Assembly (NCBI GenBank): GCA_009937205.1
Contig: JAACCR010000138.1
Location: 1 to 33,811 of the forward strand
DNA length: 33,811 nucleotides
Reading direction: 5' to 3'
From: Methanobacteriota archaeon
Lineage (GTDB): Archaea > Thermoplasmatota > Poseidoniia > Poseidoniales > Poseidoniaceae
Made by a program: the position numbers and the translations under genes. Below are positions 27,052 through 33,811 of this stretch, piece after piece. The notes beneath the pieces are model-generated. The model saw nothing but the letters and a program-made list of their open reading frames with translations. It made no database searches and was not told the origin of the DNA. How positions within the stretch are numbered: position 1 is the stretch's first letter; each line of letters starts with the position of its first letter.

Positions 27052-28299
27052 TCACATCCAAGGATACCGTAATATTGCTGCAAGTCCGCCAAATCCAAGC
27101 ATTAGTTGGGAGCCTTCCTCCGTATCAACCGAGATATATACAAGTTCAGTGTTGGATTTTACTGCCATTACACTCAATTCATCGATTAAAGAAACATTTT
27201 CTAGTTCCTTGGCCTTATCTCCAGAAACATCACAAGAAGGGCAATTCGGCATTACTTCCATGCGTCCAATTGTTATTTTCCATTCATTTCTACAGCCACC
27301 GCATTGGAGAGTTAGTGTATTCTTTCTCAATGCTTCTGAAATAAGTAATTTTTGAACTGCACCTTGGTCAAGCGCTTGCTTAACCATTTGTTCACCATAT
27401 GTTGCCTTCGGATGGGTTTTAATCAATTCGGAAAGGAATACATCCATGATTTTACGCTCAGCGTCAAGTTCTATTTCTCCCATCATCTGTCCAGCATTGC
27501 CGACCAATTCACGGATTCCACTGTCATTGGAATATCCTACATCAAAAGTGGTCTTAGCAATTTTTTTAACGATTTCGTGATGGAAATAATCATTCTTGAC
27601 AACGAAATCCTTGGTAGCGCCAGGACCTCCGACAATGATTGCTTGGATATTATCCAAATTTGGTAACCAGTAATCACAAGCATGCTCACTGGCACGCTTG
27701 AAGAACTTGTGCGCAGCCTCTTCAATAAGTCTCTCGAAACGTTGTGCTGATTGACCTCCTTGGCGGTGTTTACCCATGATATTGGAAACTAAATGCTCCT
27801 GAATGTGTATTCTTTTACCGGTGGCGATTCCAAATGCTGCTTCAGATCTATCAATTACGAATAATCCATATGATTTTTTGTCGATAAGCATATCTTCAAG
27901 TTGTGTTAATTCAAAAGTTGAATCACATCGGTAGCGAAATGACAAAAGTGGTTGAGGTGGGTTCTCAACTAAGACATTGATCATTCGGTTTCTATTATTT
28001 CCAACAATGATTGAACCGACGAATAAAGCGATACCGTTTTCTCCAGCATTTTTTATTTTAGAAAGTGAAGAAAGTGCGGAATCAATCGCTCCTTGGACAT
28101 TCTTACGGGTTCCTTTAGATTTGATATTTGCAGCTTGTCCGTGCTCATTTTGCAGTAGTTGCCGTGCATCGGATACTTGGCGGTCTGGTGGAATAATAAT
28201 ACTGACCAGTTCAGTGCCAAAGCCCTTCATTTCACGAAGGTCTTCCAATGCCATCTTGAGACGGAGTCGGCGAGAAGCAAGTTCAACATCATCTGACAC
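27052..28299 (-). CDS. prf1: Peptide chain release factor aRF1
   Basis: 'AANIKSKGTRKNVQ' NIKS motif; 'YRCDSTF' matches YxCxxxF; 'GKHRQGGQSAQRFERL' GGQ motif. Confidence 0.97.
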   Translation of the reverse strand: MSDDVELASRRLRLKMALEDLREMKGFGTELVSIIIPPDRQVSDARQLLQNEHGQAANIKSKGTRKNVQGAIDSALSSLSKIKNAGENGIALFVGSIIVGNNRNRMINVLVENPPQPLLSFRYRCDSTFELTQLEDMLIDKKSYGLFVIDRSEAAFGIATGKRIHIQEHLVSNIMGKHRQGGQSAQRFERLIEEAAHKFFKRASEHACDYWLPNLDNIQAIIVGGPGATKDFVVKNDYFHHEIVKKIAKTTFDVGYSNDSGIRELVGNAGQMMGEIELDAERKIMDVFLSELIKTHPKATYGEQMVKQALDQGAVQKLLISEALRKNTLTLQCGGCRNEWKITIGRMEVMPNCPSCDVSGDKAKELENVSLIDELSVMAVKSNTELVYISVDTEEGSQLMLGFGGLAAILRYPWM

Positions 28300-28501
28300 A
28301 GTCTACGCCTCTAATTTAGTGGCAGAGACGAGGGGTTTTCAACCCTCGCCCCTTTGTTGAATTAACTTTGAAGTTCTCGAGCAAGTTACTTTGATAAATT
28401 TACTATTCATTGGGATAGGATTAGATTGAAACTTAATAATTGGCTCTATGTCAATAATCACAAGGGATATGCTCAAAGAATAGGTCTGCGAGGGGAGACC
28501 G

Positions 28502-29209
28502 ATGACAAGTCGTCATATCGTTGCATTAGGAGGCAGTTTGTTGCGTCCGGAGGAATCCGAACAACGCAGTGCATGGTTCGGTCAACTTAGACAACTAGCA
28601 GTCCACTTAGAAGGTAATGGCCGAAGAGTTGGCATAGTCATAGGCGGAGGTCTTCCGGCAAGAGAGGCTATTGAATTAGCAAAAACTTGTGTTTCAGCAT
28701 CTGATAAATTAGACCAAGTTGGCATTGCAGCAACTCGGTTGAATGCAACAGTAATCCAGCAAGTATTGATTGATATCGGCTGTAGTGTAGCACCTTCAAT
28801 CCCTCATACTACTTCGGAGTCTGCTGAATTATTAGAAAAATACAATTTTGTGGTGATGGGTGGAACTACTCCGGGACATACAACAGATGCAGTGGCAGTT
28901 GCCTTTGCTAGAGATGCAGGTGCAAGGACTTGTATTATCGCAACAAATGTTAGTCATGTCTATGATAAAGACCCTAGGGAATTTGATGATGCTCAATCAT
29001 TGACGAAATTGACAATTGATCAGTAGGCAGAGATTACCGGAATAGGAGAACCACTTGCGCCAGGTGCTTCAGCGGTCATTGACCCAGTCGCAGTCGGTTG
29101 GGCAAAAGATTCATGCATCGATTTAGCGGTATTAGATGGGCGTCAAATATCAATATTAGAACAAGCATTAGATGGCCAACCATTCGATGGTACGCTAATA
29201 AATTCATGA
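28502..29209 (+). CDS. pyrH: UMP kinase (archaeal PyrH) with an in-frame TAG at 29024-29026
   Basis: 'IVALGGSLL', 'VGIVIGGGLPAREAIELAK', 'VVMGGTTPGHTTDAVAVAFARDAGA', 'NVSHVYDKDPR'. After the TAG the same frame reads 'AEITGIGEPLAPGASAVIDPVAVGWAKDSCIDLAVLDGRQISILEQALDGQPFDGTLINS' to TGA at 29207-29209. Confidence 0.9.
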
Positions 29210-29218
29210 GGTGATAAA

Positions 29219-29467
29219 ATGTCTGAATCAGCAAGTAATACGAAAAATTCACGCAATAGCAGCCGAGTACAGCCGCATAAGCATTGCAGGATTTGTCAAG
29301 AAGCGATTCCAACAAAAACAGAACCAAGAGTTTGCAAAAAAGAAGAGTGTATCACTAAGAATGAAAAAAATGAGAAGAATCAGAAACAAGTTAGGGTTCT
29401 AATGCTCATCTTCTTTGGCATATTCGCTCTACCATTTGTTGCCTCAATTGTATTACAACTACTCTGA
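29219..29467 (+). CDS. Small zinc-ribbon/TM protein, DUF2116-like
   Basis: 'HKHCRICQEAIPTKTEPRVCKKEECITKNEKNEKNQKQ' followed by one C-terminal TM helix. SD 'gaggtgat' upstream. Confidence 0.72.
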   Translation: MSESASNTKNSRNSSRVQPHKHCRICQEAIPTKTEPRVCKKEECITKNEKNEKNQKQVRVLMLIFFGIFALPFVASIVLQLL

Positions 29468-29470
29468 GAA

Positions 29471-29977
29471 TCAAGAATTTTGGAATTCTCCAAGTAATCC
29501 TTCAGCAGTTCCAGCAACTTGTTCAGTTTGTCCAGCAGCGGTTAGACGATCACCTAGTTTGTACAATTCTTTGAAAGCCTCTTCTATTGAACTCGTTTGC
29601 TTTAAGAATTGTATCGCAGGCCAACCACAGTCTATGATTCCTGGCTCTACTGTGCTTTCTTCAACCCATGCAGCGCATGACACGCCATGACATAGTGCAC
29701 TGAATTGTGATAGATCTAACCAAAATGTATTACGTTTACAAACTGGACAAGTTTTACACTCAATTGTTGATAGAACGGTCATTGCATCGTCTCCAACAAT
29801 ATCAATTTCCCAAATAACTATGCTTGCAGACTTTAAATTCATAAGTTCACTTTTCTTTAGGAAAGTGCGTAATACCTGCCAAGCAGTCTCTTCTGAACTA
29901 AAGCAGCCCATGCCTATAGCCTTGCCATCTGCTTCAACTGCAGTTGGAACAAATACGCGACTCGGAGTATCGGCCAT
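29471..29977 (-). CDS. Hypothetical protein with Cys-rich segment
   Basis: Start MADTPSRVFVPTAVEADG at 29977; 'CKTCPVCKRNTFWLDLSQFSALCHGVSC' possible metal site. Confidence 0.6.
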   Translation of the reverse strand: MADTPSRVFVPTAVEADGKAIGMGCFSSEETAWQVLRTFLKKSELMNLKSASIVIWEIDIVGDDAMTVLSTIECKTCPVCKRNTFWLDLSQFSALCHGVSCAAWVEESTVEPGIIDCGWPAIQFLKQTSSIEEAFKELYKLGDRLTAAGQTEQVAGTAEGLLGEFQNS

Positions 29978-30051
29978 TACAGCGCCCTTGATGCGAAGCC
30001 CTTCAATACTTATGCAAAAATATGCAATTAAACTTCTATTTGTCAAGCCGG

Positions 30052-30417
30052 TTATTGTGGACGGGACCATTCCATTTCAATGACTGGTAAGCCACCCGGG
30101 TGAGGTAGTGGTGCTTGTGGTTTTTCAATTCGTATTTTTATTTTACAAACCATTTGATTACTGGAGAGGTTTTTGATTATTCGTTCACACATTGTTTCCA
30201 TTAGTCCAATCGGTTTTTTAGCATCAATAATTTCAGCATCAATTGCGATTTGAATATCAGCATAATTCAGTGTATTTACTAACTTACCAGCAATGCTATG
30301 GTCTATTATTGTCGCCCATACAGTGAAATTGAAAGGTTGTTTTTCCTCATGTTCGAATTCATAATAGCCATGCTTGGCCATAACAGTATAATTCTCTAAA
30401 GCGACAGTGATAGTCAT
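30052..30417 (-). CDS. folB: Dihydroneopterin aldolase family protein
   Basis: 'ITVALENYTVMAKHGYYEFEHEEKQPFNFTVWATI', 'NYADI', 'LMETMCERIIKNL', 'IRIEKPQAPLP'. Confidence 0.88.
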   Translation of the reverse strand: MTITVALENYTVMAKHGYYEFEHEEKQPFNFTVWATIIDHSIAGKLVNTLNYADIQIAIDAEIIDAKKPIGLMETMCERIIKNLSSNQMVCKIKIRIEKPQAPLPHPGGLPVIEMEWSRPQ

Positions 30418-30426
30418 AGCGATCAC

Positions 30427-30720
30427 TCAGTCTTCAGAATCTCTTTCGTGAACCCAAATTAGATGGTATCCGAATTGAGTTTTAACAGGTGCTGAGACTG
30501 TTTTCAAAGGGGTACTCCATACAGCTAACTCAAATTCCTTAACCATATTTCCTTTACGAAACCAACCCAAATCTCCACCCTTTTGAGATGACGGACAAGA
30601 GCTCTTTTTCCTCGCTAATTTTTGAAAATCTTTCAACTTTGAAACTTTATCTTTAATCTGTACTGCTTCAGATTTAGATTCAACCAAAATGTGACTTGCC
30701 CATGCATTAGGTGCGACCAT
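30427..30720 (-). CDS. Parvulin-type peptidyl-prolyl isomerase
   Basis: 'AWASHILVESKSEAVQIKDKV', 'GGDLGWFRKGNMVKEFE', 'VKTQFGYHLIWV'. Confidence 0.93.
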   Translation of the reverse strand: MVAPNAWASHILVESKSEAVQIKDKVSKLKDFQKLARKKSSCPSSQKGGDLGWFRKGNMVKEFELAVWSTPLKTVSAPVKTQFGYHLIWVHERDSED

Positions 30721-30760
30721 GAAAGGGCTATGAGATTCTATGCTTCAACTCTTTTGAATA

Positions 30761-32563
30761 TCATGAATCGATATTGTAGGCTAATGCACTCAAATATGTT
30801 CCATAAATTGTAATAGATACACCCAATGATTCTTCGTTAAAACGTTCCATATTGTCTTTGTATGTGTGATACTCCCAACTTCCGCTACCATAGCATACGA
30901 CAGCTCTACCGTTTGCACCACTTCCTAAATCATAGACAAATGGTCCATGATCCGAATTGTATGGCATTCCATCTTTGTCGCCCTTGTCTCCTAATAGTGC
31001 AGACATACGAATTTCGTATCTATTCGCAATATCTGGATATGTTGAAATATATGCTTTTTTGATGCTTTCAACATTTCTATAATCGTCCATACTATTTGTG
31101 AACAATGTCAATGAGTTACCACGATTAGCAAAATCAGCATCGACGTGATTCATATCTAAATTTATGTATAGGCGTAGATTTCTTTTCAAATCATCCTTCA
31201 TTTCATTGACATAGGCTCTACTTCCGTAAAGACCTTCTTCTTCTCCACCCCATGTGCAGAATCGGATTGTTCTATCAGGTGTTCCCGATTCGTTAACGAG
31301 TTTGGAAATTTGTCTTGACATCTCCATTATGCTAGCTGTTCCTGAAGTATCATCAATTGCACCAGGGCCACTGTAGACTGTGTCGTGATGTGCTCCAGCG
31401 ATTACTACTTCCGATGATTTACCCTTGATTTCTCCACAAGGCACGTATATTGTTCTAGTGCCGTCATTAGTGACATCTATGTTCATTGCGATAGATCCTG
31501 AACCATTTATTACTGCAGCTTCTAATATTTCACCAGCATCTTTTGACATTGCAATGAATGATAACTCGGTTGGTACAGTTCCACCATTTGCTTCTGTAAT
31601 TGCTTCTATAGAGGTTCCCTTGAAGATAGGTACGCAATCAGTTGCCTCAACTTTACCACAATTGTAATCCTTGTTGACTCTGATTAACGACACTAAATCA
31701 TTTTCTGCAGCTTTACTCATCAATGCAGTATTGCCAGTAATTGAGCCACCACCTCTGACATAGCCAATTTGTCCACTCGCCTCTTGCCAAAGTGATTCTT
31801 CGGAACCGTTGCCTAAATCAACAATTGGAACATTATCGCCGAATTGGAAGAAACTAGAACCGCTGAATCCTTGAATCACATAATCAATTCGATGTTCAAA
31901 GGTATATGCACTACTCCCAATATCTGCAACAGAACATGGCTGTACTAAGGGGAGATTTCCCTGCGTACAAACTTGTAGAGATGGTTCTGCATTTACATGG
32001 TGCATTTCAACTTCATAAGAATGGAGTGTAGTTGTCATTCCAAGTGATTTGAAATGCTCTTCTATCATTTGTGCAGCAGCTGCCTCTTCATCGGTTCCAC
32101 TCATTCTACCTTCCCAATCAGGGTGGCCGAGATCAACAAGGCTCTGGGCATACTGTCTAGCCATTGAAGCATCATATTCAATCAATTCAAATTCAAGTTC
32201 CTCTTCAAATCCAAGCCATGCAGGTTGAATAATAAGGACTGCTGAAATCATCAGCAAGGAAAGACCTATTGCCGCTATTATTTTGAGATTATGTGGGCCT
32301 GAGAGTGGTGCAATCATTCTTTGAAATGTAGTAGAATTACTCGAAAACTCTGTGTCCTCATCTAACTGAAGAAACTTCTCATCTGAATCGCCATCAACTA
32401 ATATCGCTTCTCCAACCGGTAACTGTGGCAGCAACTTGCTTGCTTCATGAGCCGATAGACGCTCAATCAATTGGGCCTTAGTTCCGGATACAGAGAGTTT
32501 ATTGGTTTTGCAAAGTTTCTTTAATTCGAATACTTTCAATGAATTAAAATCTGTATCAGACAT
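30761..32563 (-). CDS. M28-family metallopeptidase with N-terminal SAP-like domain, TM helix and PA-like insertion
   Basis: SAP 'FNSLKVFELKKLCKTNKLSVSGTKAQLIERLSAHE'; TM 'IIAAIGLSLLMISAVLII'; M28 'AGAHHDTVYSGPGAIDDTSGTA', 'WGGEEEGLYGSRAYV', 'NSDHGPF'. Confidence 0.85.
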   Translation of the reverse strand: MSDTDFNSLKVFELKKLCKTNKLSVSGTKAQLIERLSAHEASKLLPQLPVGEAILVDGDSDEKFLQLDEDTEFSSNSTTFQRMIAPLSGPHNLKIIAAIGLSLLMISAVLIIQPAWLGFEEELEFELIEYDASMARQYAQSLVDLGHPDWEGRMSGTDEEAAAAQMIEEHFKSLGMTTTLHSYEVEMHHVNAEPSLQVCTQGNLPLVQPCSVADIGSSAYTFEHRIDYVIQGFSGSSFFQFGDNVPIVDLGNGSEESLWQEASGQIGYVRGGGSITGNTALMSKAAENDLVSLIRVNKDYNCGKVEATDCVPIFKGTSIEAITEANGGTVPTELSFIAMSKDAGEILEAAVINGSGSIAMNIDVTNDGTRTIYVPCGEIKGKSSEVVIAGAHHDTVYSGPGAIDDTSGTASIMEMSRQISKLVNESGTPDRTIRFCTWGGEEEGLYGSRAYVNEMKDDLKRNLRLYINLDMNHVDADFANRGNSLTLFTNSMDDYRNVESIKKAYISTYPDIANRYEIRMSALLGDKGDKDGMPYNSDHGPFVYDLGSGANGRAVVCYGSGSWEYHTYKDNMERFNEESLGVSITIYGTYLSALAYNIDS

Positions 32564-32624
32564 ATTTGCACCATACGGGGCTATTAGCCCGACCTTGATG
32601 AACTAAATGGTATTATGATTAGAA

Positions 32625-33197
32625 TTATTGGATTTCTTTACCAGTCCATCGCTTGCCAATGCTATGTTCTAGGCCCAATTGGTCAAGTATTCTTGCAACA
32701 ATGAAGTCGACCATGTCATCGATTGATTGCGGATGATTATAAAATCCAGGAGATGCTGGGATAATGATCGTATTCCAAGATGACAATTTAGCCATATTTT
32801 CGAGATGAACAGTAGCATAAGGGGCTTCACGTGGAACTATGATCAACTTGCGTCTTTCCTTTAATGCCACAATTGCGGAACGTGTTACTAAATTATCACT
32901 AATCCCTGCAGCTAGTTTACCCAAAGTAGTTCCTGAACAAGGGCAGATGATTACAGCATCAATATTTGCAGAACCAGATGCCGATTTTGCTGCAACATTC
33001 CCCTCATCTTCAAGAATTGCAGAATAGCTTGCAGCAATGGTCTCTTTATCGGTTTGACATTCATGTGCAAGTGTCAGTACTCCAGATTCAGTTACAATAA
33101 GCCGTACTTGAACTCCAAGATTTGACAAGCACTCAGTAAGGCGTTTGCCGTATATTGCACCAGATGCACCGGTTATTGCCACTACTACTTCACCCAT
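32625..33197 (-). CDS. ubiX: UbiX-family flavin prenyltransferase
   Basis: 'VVVAITGASGAIYGKRLTECLSNLGVQVRLIVTESG', 'ICPCSGTTLGKLAAGISDNLVTRSAIVALKERRKLIIVPREAPYATVHLENMAKL'. Start MGEVVV at 33197. Confidence 0.94.
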   Translation of the reverse strand: MGEVVVAITGASGAIYGKRLTECLSNLGVQVRLIVTESGVLTLAHECQTDKETIAASYSAILEDEGNVAAKSASGSANIDAVIICPCSGTTLGKLAAGISDNLVTRSAIVALKERRKLIIVPREAPYATVHLENMAKLSSWNTIIIPASPGFYNHPQSIDDMVDFIVARILDQLGLEHSIGKRWTGKEIQ

Positions 33198-33238
33198 GTA
33201 CTGTGCAACTCCTTTTTGCATATATGCCCTTGTTTTTA

Positions 33239-33811
33239 CTAATATATTGAAATCAAGGCTTTTTCTAAGTTTAATATTGCCTCTAAGAATAATTCAGGCT
33301 CTATAGACCATGCTACTCTTAACCACCCGCATAATTCTTCTGAGAACATAGAGCCGGGTACTGCTAATACCGAATGTTCTGCACATGCTCCATCGACGAA
33401 GGTCATTGAATCAAATCCATTTGGAAGTTGGAAAGCACCGAAAACACCGTAAGGTGGTTCATTCCAAACAATATTCTGTCTTGTCAGCATTTCCCTTAAT
33501 ACTGGAAGATTAATTTCTCTATAGTGTTTAATTTTTTCAATAGCTAGGTCCAAATGTGGGAAAACAGCACTTGCTAAGCGAATTGTAGGACTTGACATCA
33601 TTCCTGAAACGGTTAAGAATGCTCTTTTTGCATTGGCAGTGAGTTCTTTGTTGGCGATGATCCAGCCAAAACGAATTGGCCCCAATCCATAGATTTTGGT
33701 TAATGAGTTGATAGATATACAGTGTTCACCTTCTAAGTGGAATGGTTTGTAATCTTCTGTACCCTTCATCGAATCGATATATACTTCATCGGAGATGATT
33801 TTGATTGCTAA
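33239..33811 (-). CDS. Class I/II pyridoxal-phosphate aminotransferase, 5' end beyond the window
   Basis: Frame is open to the window edge ('AIKIISDEVYIDSMKGTED...'). PLP Lys region 'SINSLTKIYGLGPIRFGWIIANKEL'. Ends TAG immediately followed by in-frame TAA. Confidence 0.9.
   Translation of the reverse strand, partial: LAIKIISDEVYIDSMKGTEDYKPFHLEGEHCISINSLTKIYGLGPIRFGWIIANKELTANAKRAFLTVSGMMSSPTIRLASAVFPHLDLAIEKIKHYREINLPVLREMLTRQNIVWNEPPYGVFGAFQLPNGFDSMTFVDGACAEHSVLAVPGSMFSEELCGWLRVAWSIEPELFLEAILNLEKALISIY

Noticed and set aside
29015-29035. TMV-like stop-codon readthrough context (UAG CAR YYA)
   Set aside because: The sequence after the stop is TAG GCA GAG, which does not match that context.
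28502-29209. Frameshift explanation for the split pyrH
   Set aside because: The downstream homologous sequence stays in the same frame as the upstream part, so only a single nonsense codon is needed.
29076-29327. Minus-strand 83-aa ORF
   Set aside because: It is antisense to the pyrH C-terminal extension and the start of the DUF2116-like gene. The plus-strand reading has clear homology.
1-33811. CRISPR arrays, transposons, phage genes, tRNA genes, classical defence systems
   Set aside because: I looked for repeats, tRNA T-loop signatures and signature proteins in the ORF track and intergenic gaps and saw none.

Overview
The window looks like a chromosomal segment of a Marine Group II-like (Poseidoniales / Thermoplasmatota) archaeon. 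It begins with the last ~120 nt of a 16S rRNA gene, which is not followed by 23S rRNA or a tRNA. About 35 mostly housekeeping protein genes follow: NADK2-like NAD kinase, YjbQ, PaaI-type thioesterase, thiolase, RsuA-type pseudouridine synthase, Asp-box (BNR) lipoprotein, DHH phosphoesterase, TraB, FolP, Trm56, CarA, CarB, class I LysRS, a GfcR-type HTH-phosphoribosyltransferase regulator, aIF2-beta, [2Fe-2S] ferredoxin, Nog1-type GTPase, ArgS, aRF1, PyrH, FolB, parvulin, a SAP-TM-M28 peptidase, UbiX and a truncated aminotransferase. I see no CRISPR array, transposase, phage gene or tRNA gene. The strongest anomaly is the UMP kinase gene (pyrH): it carries an in-frame TAG at 29024-29026, after which the same frame continues for 60 codons with recognisable UMP kinase C-terminal sequence. 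Other notable items are a 12-bp UUCG-capped terminator ~10 nt after the 16S 3' end, a perfect 9-bp dyad between the GfcR-like regulator and aIF2-beta, a repeated 16-bp TATA-centred palindrome, a cysteine-less redoxin-fold protein, and a SAP domain joined to a membrane-anchored peptidase. All assignments come from reading motifs by eye; no searches were run.
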